Shown here in pieces: positions 1 to 7,240 of a stretch of DNA of 11,151 nt. Every line of letters starts with the position of its first letter. Positions within the stretch are counted from its first letter, which is position 1. The DNA comes from an uncultured bacterium (GTDB lineage: Bacteria; Cloacimonadota; Cloacimonadia; Cloacimonadales; Cloacimonadaceae). The notes below the pieces were generated by a model that had not been told where the DNA came from, did not search any database, and was given only the letters and a program-made list of their open reading frames with translations. The stretch lies in contig CALDSN010000134.1 in the NCBI GenBank assembly GCA_937924555.1, positions 1 to 11,151 on the forward strand, given 5' to 3'. A program made the position numbers and the translations under genes.

Positions 1-46
1 ACCACCGAGATCTACACTCTTTCCCTACACGACGCTCTTCCGATCT
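1..46 (+). other. Illumina P5/TruSeq adapter remnant (non-genomic)
   Basis: Bases 1-46 match, from memory of the published oligo, the last 46 of the 58 bases of the Illumina TruSeq universal (P5) adapter. They begin ACCACCGAGATCTACAC and end GCTCTTCCGATCT, which is exactly the ligation end of the adapter. Genomic sequence begins at base 47. This is untrimmed library sequence carried to the contig end, so the left edge of the window is a true contig end and the gene that follows is cut by assembly, not by biology. Confidence 0.98.
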
Positions 47-47
47 G

Positions 48-755
48 CTAAAAGTAATGTTCCCGGATGCCAAGATTCTGCGGATGGACTCGGATTCTGC
101 CCGTAAGCGGGATACATACAAGCACATGTATAATCGGATGAAGAAAAAGGAAGTGGATATCCTGCTGGGTACACAAATGATATCCAAAGGCTTGGACTTC
201 CCAGAAGTAACTTTAGTGGGGGTTATCCTTGCCGATATCAGCTTGAATGTCCCGGATTTCAGGGCTGCAGAACGCACTTTCCAGCTTTTAACCCAGGTTG
301 CGGGAAGATCAGGTCGAGGAGCAAAAGCCGGTGAAGTTATCATCCAAACATTCAATCCAGAGCATTATGCTGTGGAAGCTGCCAGCAGGCAGGATTATCT
401 TAGTTTTGTGAGTGAAGAGCTGTCCCATCGCCGAAACCTCTATTATCCACCCTATTATCGCTTGGCAAGAGTGCTTTTTCAGGGAACTGATTTAGAGAAC
501 ATCAAACAGGATATGCGGAAGATAGAGCTTATCAAGCAAGAGATAGGCAGGGAGTTTCGCATCCCTGAGCTGCTGCTGATTGGTCCATCCCCCGCTCCAT
601 TCAGCAAGATAAGTAATAACTACCGCTATCACTTGATTATGAAGGGAATAAACCCTGCAACTATACGAAAAGCGATAGCATTGATGGAGGTGAAAGCATC
701 ATTAACTGCCGGGGTAAGTATGCAGTTCGATGTGGATCCAGTGTCCTTGATGTAA
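48..755 (+). CDS. priA: PriA, primosomal replication-restart helicase, C-terminal fragment
   Basis: PriA is the superfamily 2 3'-5' DNA helicase that recognises stalled forks and starts replisome reloading. Only about 235 residues of an expected 700-800 remain. Counting from the Met codon at base 57, helicase motif V (GTQMISKGLDFP, 38-49) and motif VI (QLLTQVAGRSGRG, 76-88) are intact. They are followed by the PriA C-terminal domain with its YYPPYYRLAR and IGPSPAPFSKISNNYRYHL segments. The DNA-binding domain, winged helix, Walker A/B lobe and zinc-binding insert are missing. The frame is open back to base 48 (Leu-Lys-Val before the Met) and runs into the adapter, so Met57 is internal and not a start. 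It converges on walJ with 3 bases between the stop codons. The identification is secure; the gene is truncated artificially. Confidence 0.95.
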   Translation, partial: LKVMFPDAKILRMDSDSARKRDTYKHMYNRMKKKEVDILLGTQMISKGLDFPEVTLVGVILADISLNVPDFRAAERTFQLLTQVAGRSGRGAKAGEVIIQTFNPEHYAVEAASRQDYLSFVSEELSHRRNLYYPPYYRLARVLFQGTDLENIKQDMRKIELIKQEIGREFRIPELLLIGPSPAPFSKISNNYRYHLIMKGINPATIRKAIALMEVKASLTAGVSMQFDVDPVSLM

Positions 756-758
756 CAG

Positions 759-1544
759 CTACACTTCAATTAGCGGAGTGTGATAATATTGGTTTGCCAC
801 GATCAACTTGATATCGGAGCGAATCGATTGTAGATAATCCCTCATGGTGGACTCCGCTAGATCAGGATGATTGTTTATCTCGCTTAGATGAGCAAGAATA
901 AGGTATTTAAGCCCGGGATGCATGATGCTGGAGATTAAGCCCACTGCCTGTTCGTTGGATAGATGCCCGTGCTGACTGCGGATACGCTGTTTCAGGTGCC
1001 AATCGTAGGGACCATTCATCAACATCTCATCATCATGATTGCTTTCCAATACCAATGTGCTAACCCCCGATAGTTTCATGATGCTTAGCTTCGTAGGGTA
1101 CCCCAAGTCAGTAGCAACGCCTAACTTTCTTTCCGGGTTGTTAATGGGGTAGAAACAGAAGTTACTCCCCTCCGCAGCGTCATGAGATGCGGCAAAGGCT
1201 TCCACTTGGATATCTCCGATTACAAAACTGCTCCCAGTGTGGAACAGCTCCAGCCGATCCCCGACATTACCCAATCGGTCACCACATGCTGCAAGGGTAG
1301 GACGGTTGATATAGATGGGAATCTTTAATTTACGGGAAATTGCTCCTGCACTGCGTGTGTGGTCGCTGTGTTCATGGCTGATTACCACGGCAGCAAGCTT
1401 ATCGTGACTTACACCCATCTCATCCATAGCATCAAGGATGCTTCGCATACTTACGCCTGCATCAAGTAATACGGCAGTTGTTGATGTGGTAACAAGCACG
1501 CAGTTGCCCTTGCTCCCACTGGCAATTACGGAGGTGTGGAACAT
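759..1544 (-). CDS. walJ: WalJ/YycJ-type metallo-beta-lactamase-fold hydrolase
   Basis: This is a cytoplasmic metallo-beta-lactamase-fold protein of 261 residues, the usual size for the YycJ (WalJ) family. The start region has the family signature ASGSKGNC (8-15). Metal ligands are visible as HEHSDH (57-62), H121 and D146. The family-specific ESNHD (167-171), the stretch LKQRIRSQHGHLSN (184-197) and AHLSEINNHP (218-227) also match. WalJ is usually encoded with the WalRK two-component system in Firmicutes and has been linked to DNA exonuclease activity and cell-cycle/replication control; the exact substrate is not settled, and no walRK genes are in this window. The gene is last in the minus-strand operon, starting two bases after the yhaM stop with no clear ribosome binding site, which suggests coupled translation. 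Its stop codon nearly abuts that of priA on the other strand. Confidence 0.9.
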   Translation of the reverse strand: MFHTSVIASGSKGNCVLVTTSTTAVLLDAGVSMRSILDAMDEMGVSHDKLAAVVISHEHSDHTRSAGAISRKLKIPIYINRPTLAACGDRLGNVGDRLELFHTGSSFVIGDIQVEAFAASHDAAEGSNFCFYPINNPERKLGVATDLGYPTKLSIMKLSGVSTLVLESNHDDEMLMNGPYDWHLKQRIRSQHGHLSNEQAVGLISSIMHPGLKYLILAHLSEINNHPDLAESTMRDYLQSIRSDIKLIVANQYYHTPLIEV

Positions 1545-1546
1545 TA

Positions 1547-2497
1547 TCAGGGTCTAAAAATTCTGTAATAGCGGTTGTTCAGCTTATCGAATTCTGTCCA
1601 TACAGCATTGGGTGGAGCAGCATTGATTAATTGTGCAACTCCAATAGTCTGAGCGTCCAGATTATCACAAAGGTGCAACAATAAAGCTTCCAAAGTCTGG
1701 GGAAGGCGCACAGATGCCTTTTCATATTCGCCATGGTGTGCAAGAATCAAGTGACGCAGATTAAGCAGCAATTCTTCAGGGAAACCTGGGATGCGAGCCG
1801 CTGTCTCACACACTAATTGGTCAGAGAGACTTAAATGTCCCACCAGCCTGCCGATATCCGAAAACTCAATATTAGTTTTCCCTTCATATTCAGTCACCTT
1901 AGCCACATCGTGCAACAAGGCACCCGTAACAAGGAGATCATAATTGACCGGATACATTGTGGAGCAGAATTCACACAGTGCCGCCACGGATATCGTATGC
2001 TCGATTAAACCGTTCATATAGTTATGGTGCCAACCTTTTGCCGCCGGAGCATTAAGATAGCGGGTAAAGAACTCCTTGTCGTCGAATATCAGGTGTAGCA
2101 GCTTGTTAAGATGTTCCTGTTCAACTTTGTCAATAAAGCCAAAGAATCTCTCCGCAAGCACTTCGGGAGAAATCTTGCTACGAGCCATGAAATCCTCTAT
2201 GTTATATTCAGAAACATCGGCAAACCTTATCTTGGTGATGGATACTTGCACCTGTCCCTTGAAGTTCACCACATTGCCTTTAATCTTTACAACATCTCCG
2301 GCATCAAACTCGTCCGAAGCCTTCTTGGCCTCTTTCCATACATTGGCAGCAATACTACCGCTACGATCTTGGAGCTTTAGGCGTAAATACTGTTCATTCT
2401 TTCCATCTCTCAGCTCTTTTTCGGCAACCAGATAGAAAGATGTTATTTCTTCTCCTACTTTCTGATGGAGTTCGGATATTGATATTTGGTTTTCCAT
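1547..2497 (-). CDS. yhaM: YhaM-family 3'-5' exoribonuclease (OB fold + HD domain)
   Basis: YhaM is a metal-dependent 3'-5' exonuclease acting on RNA (and single-stranded DNA in vitro), involved in trimming transcript 3' ends. The protein has 316 residues; Bacillus subtilis YhaM has 314. Residues about 15-95 form a nucleic-acid-binding OB fold (LRLKLQDRSGSIAANVW, then GDVVKIKGNVVNFKGQVQVSI). Residues about 155-290 form an HD phosphohydrolase domain with H167 (LIEHTIS), H196-D197 (LLHDVAK), H221, H254-H255 (LAHHGEYE) and D278 (CDNLDA) as the likely metal ligands. All expected ligands appear present. It lies six bases after the stop of the secreted-protein gene and two bases before walJ, so it is probably co-transcribed with both. 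Only a weak AGAG ribosome-binding element precedes the ATG. Confidence 0.92.
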   Translation of the reverse strand: MENQISISELHQKVGEEITSFYLVAEKELRDGKNEQYLRLKLQDRSGSIAANVWKEAKKASDEFDAGDVVKIKGNVVNFKGQVQVSITKIRFADVSEYNIEDFMARSKISPEVLAERFFGFIDKVEQEHLNKLLHLIFDDKEFFTRYLNAPAAKGWHHNYMNGLIEHTISVAALCEFCSTMYPVNYDLLVTGALLHDVAKVTEYEGKTNIEFSDIGRLVGHLSLSDQLVCETAARIPGFPEELLLNLRHLILAHHGEYEKASVRLPQTLEALLLHLCDNLDAQTIGVAQLINAAPPNAVWTEFDKLNNRYYRIFRP

Positions 2498-2503
2498 AAT
2501 ACT

Positions 2504-4408
2504 CTACTTTATCACAGTGATTTTGTGGGTCTTCTTGTAATGATTGGGAAGTTCAGCTCGTAGGATATATAATCCTGAAGCTGGGAAAAGATGCATGGGC
2601 AGTTCTACATCATTGGTTTCAGATTGCGCCTCCCAGATACACTGCCCCTTGAGATTGAACAGCTTAAGTGTAGAAGGCTCTGTAAGTTTAACATGCATGA
2701 AAGGACATGCCCGGAGAGGATTGGGGTAAGTAAAAATGCCTAATCCCGGTGTTTGAACATCATCCGCTGAAGCTGATGATGTTAGGCTGAAGTTATTGAA
2801 GTTTGCGTAATGTACCGCTCCCCCTGATTTGTCTTGAAGCCAATAATAAATCCTGTAGCCCTGCTGTAGCTGAGCTAAGGAAACATCCACCAAGCTGATG
2901 GAGTAGCTCTTTGTTACAGTAGTACCTGCGTTCATGGTATTATTAATTGTATCTGCAAAAGCAATCCATTTATCCAGCACATAACGAGGATTACCGGAGA
3001 TGTTAAACAGCTTAAACAGACCGACAAAAAGACGGGAGTTAGTTACAGGATTTAGGGTTGAGGTGGTGTATAGTATTGTATTGGCATTGCTGAGTTGAAT
3101 TTGAACCGAGAGGTTCTCACCATCGACAGCTTCTTCCAGTAAGCAGGAAGAACTGCTGATGAAGCTTCGTTTCTGCTGCGCAGAACTGATGGCATTTTGA
3201 TAGCGTGGTAAATAATCCGCTGAGTTGAAGCCAATGATGTGGTTTACACCCAGAATGGCAGTGAAAGGATTTGCGTTAATCCCATACCAAGAATGCCTCT
3301 GATACGCTGCCAGATTTGATAACGAATCTGAAAGATTCGGGTAATATATTAAACTGTGAACCCCATTCTGGGGATAACTGTCCTGTATGCCGCAAATGGT
3401 GTTGGTGGAGCTGTATCTGAGAAAGCTCTCGACTGGAATTACAGGATTTCCATAAGCATATACCGGATAATATCTGCTAATAGTGTTATTAACCAAAGTG
3501 GTGTCGGACTCAACCATAGAACTGGATAGAGTTGCCTGTACTCTAATCTGCATACCGTTTGTGGGAAGATCAATACTGAAATCATGATATCCAGGAGCTG
3601 GAACATCTAACAGGCTGTTTGGCATGATTAGTTCGCTGATGGGTATGGTATGCTCGAAGCTGTAGTCCGAAGTGGGAGAACTAATCTGAACAAGGATTTG
3701 GGCATCGGAGATAACCATATCGGAGTGATTGTAGATGCTGAAAATTGGCTTAACCGATTGTCGGGGTAATAACTGTCCGCTAAGATCAAAGCTGACAAGC
3801 TGTAAATCGGGAGTATCAAGGTTGAAGCTGCCAATTAACCCAAAAAGAAGCTCATTACTGAAACCGGCTTGAGCAAAGCTCTGAAAATATGGATTCACTG
3901 CGTTTGAATTAAGGTAAAAGCTGTGCAACCCTCCGCCGGAAGATGCGCTCACAAAGCGATTTGCCAGATTTGTAGCATAATCAACAACTAACCAGATGGT
4001 TTCAGCTTGGACAGATACGGGAAAACTGATATCCAGTAGATTTGTGCGGACAGCAACTTTGGCAGAAGTGATCAGTTGCGAAGGAAGTGAGGCAACCTCA
4101 CTATAAAGAGATACGTTTACTGAGTCGCCAATAATGGGAAAGTATAACCGAGCCTTCTGAATATTAAAACTGCAGTGTGTTACACCGGAATATGCTGTTC
4201 TGAAATCGAAGCGAACAGCCCACTTATTAGAGCCATACATATGGAAATCATCGGTTCCCGTGCTGTGGGAGAAATAATACTCTTTCGAATCTTGAGGGAG
4301 AACCACCTCTCCGGTGGCTGGGATTGATTCCAGAACAATCCCTCCCAGAAAAAGCGGGGCTAGCATCAAGGATATCAGCAATAACCCAGCAAGCTTACTC
4401 CAAGTCAT
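2504..4408 (-). CDS. Secreted protein with CARDB-like, Omp28/thioredoxin-like and C-terminal sorting domains
   Basis: This is an exported protein of 634 residues with no assigned function. Residues 1-25 look like a signal peptide (Lys5, then a hydrophobic core 6-25). Residues about 40-195 are beta-rich and unrecognised. Residues about 200-310 resemble a CARDB/immunoglobulin-like domain. Residues about 325-410 resemble the thioredoxin-like part of Omp28-related proteins, with CGIQ (339-342) where CxxC is expected and YGINANP (375-381) at the cis-Pro loop. Residues about 430-545 resemble the Omp28 C-terminal beta domain (YYWLQDKSG, 521-529). Residues 555-634 look like a Por-type sorting/FlgD-like domain, with YPNP at 561 and SGLYILR near 611. 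It overlaps ribF by 4 bases (ATGA) and precedes yhaM, so it appears embedded in the housekeeping operon. Likely location is the cell surface or periplasm. The domain assignments are by eye, and the Omp28 part is the more inferential. Confidence 0.75.
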   Translation of the reverse strand: MTWSKLAGLLLISLMLAPLFLGGIVLESIPATGEVVLPQDSKEYYFSHSTGTDDFHMYGSNKWAVRFDFRTAYSGVTHCSFNIQKARLYFPIIGDSVNVSLYSEVASLPSQLITSAKVAVRTNLLDISFPVSVQAETIWLVVDYATNLANRFVSASSGGGLHSFYLNSNAVNPYFQSFAQAGFSNELLFGLIGSFNLDTPDLQLVSFDLSGQLLPRQSVKPIFSIYNHSDMVISDAQILVQISSPTSDYSFEHTIPISELIMPNSLLDVPAPGYHDFSIDLPTNGMQIRVQATLSSSMVESDTTLVNNTISRYYPVYAYGNPVIPVESFLRYSSTNTICGIQDSYPQNGVHSLIYYPNLSDSLSNLAAYQRHSWYGINANPFTAILGVNHIIGFNSADYLPRYQNAISSAQQKRSFISSSSCLLEEAVDGENLSVQIQLSNANTILYTTSTLNPVTNSRLFVGLFKLFNISGNPRYVLDKWIAFADTINNTMNAGTTVTKSYSISLVDVSLAQLQQGYRIYYWLQDKSGGAVHYANFNNFSLTSSASADDVQTPGLGIFTYPNPLRACPFMHVKLTEPSTLKLFNLKGQCIWEAQSETNDVELPMHLFPASGLYILRAELPNHYKKTHKITVIK

Positions 4409-5310
4409 AAGATGCCTCTTTTAATCATCTCTCTGGCACTGTCCAAATCTCGGTTCATCGCAGCAATGAGTTCCTCCACACTTGCGAACTTAATCTCTTG
4501 CCTTAGATATCTATGTAGCTCCAGTTCCATAGGGGCATTGTATATGTCCCCGGTGAAATCCAGGAGAAAGGTCTCTATCTCTATAACACCACTGTGTTTC
4601 ACGGTGGGACTACTACCGATATTTGTCAATCCAAAATATGATTTGCCATCCACATATGCCTTGCTTAAATAGATCCCGTCAGCAGGAATGAGCTGATGAG
4701 GATTGCTTAGGATCAAGTTAGCAGTTGGGAATCCGAAACTCTCGCCCTTTCCGATACCGTGACCAACTTCACCGAAAAGCCTGTATGGCTTTGCCAAAAG
4801 CTTGTTTGCCGTATCGATATCTCCTTTCAATAACAAGTTCCGGATCATACTACTGCTTACAGGGTCACCGTTATATAGTAATGGCTGAACATACTCCACC
4901 TCATAGCAATATTGATGTCTATATTGTTTAAGAAAGTGGTAATCACCCTTCCTTTGATACCCAAAGTGAGAATCATAGCCCACGATAATCAGCTCCGGGT
5001 TCCATACGGGCATGATGTAATCTCGAAGAAAGCTATTGGCAGTTATCTTAGCAAAATCAACATTGAAACTAAGGAGTTCCACTTCGTCAATACCCAGATT
5101 ATGAAGCTGTCTCTTTTTATATTCAGCCGGACAGAGTACTTTAGGCAATGGATGAGCTTCTAGGATAAACGCAGGATGATCAGTATAACTGAGAACAACA
5201 CTACGTGATCCCCTTTGTTTGGCAAAATCCACCAGCACACTAAGAAGTTTGTGGTGCCCTAAATGAACCCCGTCGAAGTTGCCAATCGTAAGGATACTTC
5301 TTTCTTTCAT
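4405..5310 (-). CDS. ribF: RibF, bifunctional riboflavin kinase / FMN adenylyltransferase
   Basis: RibF makes FMN from riboflavin and ATP and then FAD from FMN and ATP in the cytoplasm. At 301 residues it has the usual length. The N-terminal FAD-synthetase nucleotidyltransferase part shows GNFDGVHLGHH (10-20), GYDSHFG (111-117; families usually have GxDFRFG) and VSSSMIRNLLLKGD (151-164; usually SSTRIR). The C-terminal flavokinase part shows GHGIGKGESFGFPTANL (183-199), TNIGSSPTV (229-237) and ETFLLDFTGDIY (246-257) with a likely catalytic Glu246. It sits after truB with a 4-base ATGA overlap, the classic truB-ribF order. No FMN riboswitch can be present upstream because truB coding sequence fills that position. 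The adenylyltransferase motifs deviate slightly, but both activities are likely kept. Confidence 0.95.
   Translation of the reverse strand: MKERSILTIGNFDGVHLGHHKLLSVLVDFAKQRGSRSVVLSYTDHPAFILEAHPLPKVLCPAEYKKRQLHNLGIDEVELLSFNVDFAKITANSFLRDYIMPVWNPELIIVGYDSHFGYQRKGDYHFLKQYRHQYCYEVEYVQPLLYNGDPVSSSMIRNLLLKGDIDTANKLLAKPYRLFGEVGHGIGKGESFGFPTANLILSNPHQLIPADGIYLSKAYVDGKSYFGLTNIGSSPTVKHSGVIEIETFLLDFTGDIYNAPMELELHRYLRQEIKFASVEELIAAMNRDLDSAREMIKRGIL
4415..4420 (-). promoter_or_regulatory. Ribosome binding site of the secreted-protein gene
   Basis: AAGAGG lies six bases before the ATG at 4408 on the minus strand, inside the end of ribF. It supports this start, which also places the signal peptide at the very N-terminus. 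It is one of the few good Shine-Dalgarno matches at an ATGA junction in this operon. Confidence 0.6.
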
Positions 5311-6221
5311 ACCAATACAATATGCGGATGCACTATATTATTCTGGATCAGTCCGATAGCCACAGGTTGATTCATGTTATTGTAAAGGACTACCTCAGAG
5401 TTGCTACATCCAGTAGGCGTTGATACTACCAAGTCCATACCATGCTTCACCTTTTTTACCGCTTCATCAGTAAGAACTTGTGAAGGATAAGCACTAAGCG
5501 CTTTCTGGGGAGAAAGTATATACTGCTGCCAATTATCCTCGGTGAGAACTCTAAGTTCCACTGCATCTTCCAGGGTAATGTTACCTATTGCCTCTCTACG
5601 AAGTTGTACTGTATGCCCAATGGTACCAAGATTTAATGCCAGCCATTCACTTAAGCTTCTAATGTAAGTACCCTTGGAGACTGTGCACCTGTAACTCAGT
5701 TTGTAGTCTGCGTCAAACATGCTCTCAGGGTTGTTGGATAACACCTGGAAGGATAGGATGGAGACAGGTCGAAGCGGAATACTCACTTCAATTCCTGCCC
5801 TTGCAAGATTGTAAGCCCTATTCCCATTGATCTTCACAGCAGAATAGGCTGGGACGGGTAGTTCTTTAAGGCATAGGGCTAAGGTCTCCAGTTCCTTGGT
5901 GCTGATCCTTGGCTCAGGTACAGGTGAAATGCTGGAGACTTCCGCTTCAGTATCTCCTGTAACAGTAGCTTTACCAAGTTTAATAGTCGCAGAGTATGTC
6001 TTAGATTCCTGCTCCACAAACTGAGCCAGCCTGGTAAATGAACCTATACAACACACTAACAACCCAGTGGCAAAAGGATCCAGAGTCCCACAGTGCCCAA
6101 TCTTTCGGATATGGGTTAACTTGCGCAATCTGCGAATCACATCGAAGGAACTTATCCCGGCAGGTTTGTCTATTGCAATGAAGCCAGCAAACTCGTTACT
6201 ATTAATCGCCCATCTCCTCAA
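5307..6221 (-). CDS. truB: TruB, tRNA pseudouridine-55 synthase
   Basis: TruB converts U55 of the T-loop of tRNAs to pseudouridine and also acts as a tRNA chaperone. Numbered from the TTG at 6221, the catalytic segment is GHCGTLDPFATGLL (42-55) with nucleophile Asp48. Further family motifs are KTYSATIKLG (74-83), PAYSAVKINGNRAYNLARAG (124-143), VSKGTYIRSL (181-190) and LRREAIG (207-213). The remaining C-terminal part is short and PUA-like. Length of about 300 is normal. The open frame begins with a TTG that lies inside nrnA and has no ribosome binding site. A good GAGGAGA site sits downstream of it, six bases before an ATT at 6206, so the real N-terminus may be five residues shorter (see the separate site). 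It overlaps ribF downstream by 4 bases (ATGA). Confidence 0.95.
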   Translation of the reverse strand: MRRWAINSNEFAGFIAIDKPAGISSFDVIRRLRKLTHIRKIGHCGTLDPFATGLLVCCIGSFTRLAQFVEQESKTYSATIKLGKATVTGDTEAEVSSISPVPEPRISTKELETLALCLKELPVPAYSAVKINGNRAYNLARAGIEVSIPLRPVSILSFQVLSNNPESMFDADYKLSYRCTVSKGTYIRSLSEWLALNLGTIGHTVQLRREAIGNITLEDAVELRVLTEDNWQQYILSPQKALSAYPSQVLTDEAVKKVKHGMDLVVSTPTGCSNSEVVLYNNMNQPVAIGLIQNNIVHPHIVLV

Positions 6222-7197
6222 GTGCTTGGGAGAAATCCTGCAGGATCATGTTTGTAATATCCTCCAAGCTCCCGTTCACTGTACATCCTGAAGCCTGACG
6301 GTGTCCGCCACCGCCATAACGGACAGCTATCTTGTTTACATCAAGCTTGACAGACCGAAGACTGAGCTTATATAGCATTGGGGCGTCCTCTCTGAGGTAG
6401 ATAATGGCATCTATGCCTTTCACCCCTTGTACCCATCTGGTTATGTTCATCACACTATCAGGATTAAGCTTGTTCCGCTGCATCATTTCCAGAGTTGAGT
6501 GCATAGTAAGTACTTTGTTGTTGAGGTGCAACTCTATTGTAGATAATGTTTCACCCACATACTTCATCTCTTCTGCAGCGTGGTTCAGAAAGAACTCTTT
6601 ATACAGCTCATTGGGCTTGATACCTAAGTTACACAGCTCTGCTGAAAGCTGGTAAACAGCCCTATCAGTATTGGCGTTAGCAAAGTTATTTGTGTCGTTT
6701 AGTATCGTAGTATAGAGGCAATTACCGATGTGCAATCTGTCTTCTGCATCCATCATAGCGATGTGTTCTTTAAATATGGCATATATGATTGCCCCCACCG
6801 AGACATAGGACGAATCTATCAAACTTGTTTCAGCAAGGATAGGATTATGCTCCACCACATGGTGATCCAACAACACATTCCTTTTTGATATCTTTATAAG
6901 TTCCTCCCGTTCTCCTAGCCGATCTCTACTATTGCAATCAAGTATGAACATCAGATCCAGAGCTGTTTCTTGCCCAGGATGATACTGCTCCACATGGCAA
7001 CTTTTCATTAAATAGTCATACCTCGACAGGTCATCATCATCTGTAAATATGATACTGTCTTTCCCATATCTCAGGATGATTCGTTGCAGCGCTAAGGCAG
7101 CACAGAATCCATCCCCATCGGGGTTCACATGAGTGATAATGGCAATCCTATTCGCTCTATCTACGCTAGTAAGCAGGTTCCTTGCCAGATTGATCAT
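6202..7197 (-). CDS. nrnA: NrnA-type DHH/DHHA1 phosphoesterase (nanoRNase / pAp phosphatase)
   Basis: NrnA-type proteins degrade very short RNAs and often dephosphorylate 3'-phosphoadenosine-5'-phosphate; some relatives act on cyclic dinucleotides, so the substrate here is inferred. The protein has 331 residues. DHH domain: HVNPDGD (23-29), DCNSRDRLG (87-95), the DHH triad LLDHHVVEHNP (109-119), SVGAIIY (133-139) and NDT (167-169), giving the usual two-metal site. DHHA1 domain: GGGGHRQASG (295-304), the substrate-binding loop. The residues after motif I (GFCAAL) differ from the more usual AIGSAL. It lies between rbfA and truB, a position common for this family. It is the only gene in the operon with its own untranslated leader, which contains a hairpin and a ribosome binding site. 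Confidence 0.92.
   Translation of the reverse strand: MINLARNLLTSVDRANRIAIITHVNPDGDGFCAALALQRIILRYGKDSIIFTDDDDLSRYDYLMKSCHVEQYHPGQETALDLMFILDCNSRDRLGEREELIKISKRNVLLDHHVVEHNPILAETSLIDSSYVSVGAIIYAIFKEHIAMMDAEDRLHIGNCLYTTILNDTNNFANANTDRAVYQLSAELCNLGIKPNELYKEFFLNHAAEEMKYVGETLSTIELHLNNKVLTMHSTLEMMQRNKLNPDSVMNITRWVQGVKGIDAIIYLREDAPMLYKLSLRSVKLDVNKIAVRYGGGGHRQASGCTVNGSLEDITNMILQDFSQALEEMGD
6213..6219 (-). promoter_or_regulatory. Candidate truB ribosome binding site pointing to an ATT start at 6206
   Basis: GAGGAGA lies downstream of the nominal TTG start and six bases before an in-frame ATT (6206-6204). The ATT overlaps the nrnA stop TAA by one base (ATTAA), matching the tight junctions elsewhere in this operon. 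The ATG within this stretch belongs to the nrnA frame. AUU starts are rare (known from infC and pcnB), so this is suggestive only. Confidence 0.35.
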
Positions 7198-7202
7198 CTA
7201 TA

Positions 7203-7209
7203 CCTCACC
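7203..7209 (-). promoter_or_regulatory. nrnA ribosome binding site
   Basis: GGTGAGG ends five bases before the nrnA ATG at 7197 on the minus strand. It starts three bases after the hairpin at 7213-7240, so folding of that hairpin could affect ribosome access. Confidence 0.6.
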
Positions 7210-7212
7210 AAA

Positions 7213-7240
7213 CAATAATCGCCGCATCGGGCGATTATTG
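7213..7240 (-). repeat. Perfect 11-bp inverted repeat (RNA hairpin) in the rbfA-nrnA gap
   Basis: CAATAATCGCC at 7213-7223 and GGCGATTATTG at 7230-7240 are exact reverse complements around a 6-base loop. The element fills the middle of the 86-base gap (7198-7283), the only sizeable untranslated stretch in the operon. On the transcribed strand the stem is followed by only three T residues and then the nrnA ribosome binding site, so a strong intrinsic terminator is unlikely. A processing site, a partial attenuator or a stability element for the mRNA upstream are the likelier roles. No convincing promoter is seen in the remaining 43 bases before it. Confidence 0.7.

Noticed and set aside
57..59. 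ATG at 57 as the start of a small plus-strand gene
   Set aside because: The frame is open upstream to the adapter junction and the product begins in the middle of PriA helicase lobe 2, so this Met is internal.
761..781. Short inverted repeat (ACACTTC / GGAGTGT) as a terminator between priA and walJ
   Set aside because: Only seven pairs with one G-T wobble, inside the end of walJ, and no T-run on either strand. No terminator can be supported at the convergent junction.
2076..2435. Plus-strand open frame of 119 codons
   Set aside because: Lies wholly antisense to yhaM, whose OB and HD domains are clearly conserved; composition is that of a shadow frame.
5250..5330. FMN riboswitch before ribF
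   Set aside because: ribF overlaps truB by 4 bases, leaving no room for an aptamer, and no FMN-element pattern was seen.
7213..7240. The hairpin as a strong intrinsic terminator
   Set aside because: Only three T residues follow on the transcribed strand and the base of the stem is AT-rich, so efficient termination is unlikely; kept as a generic hairpin.
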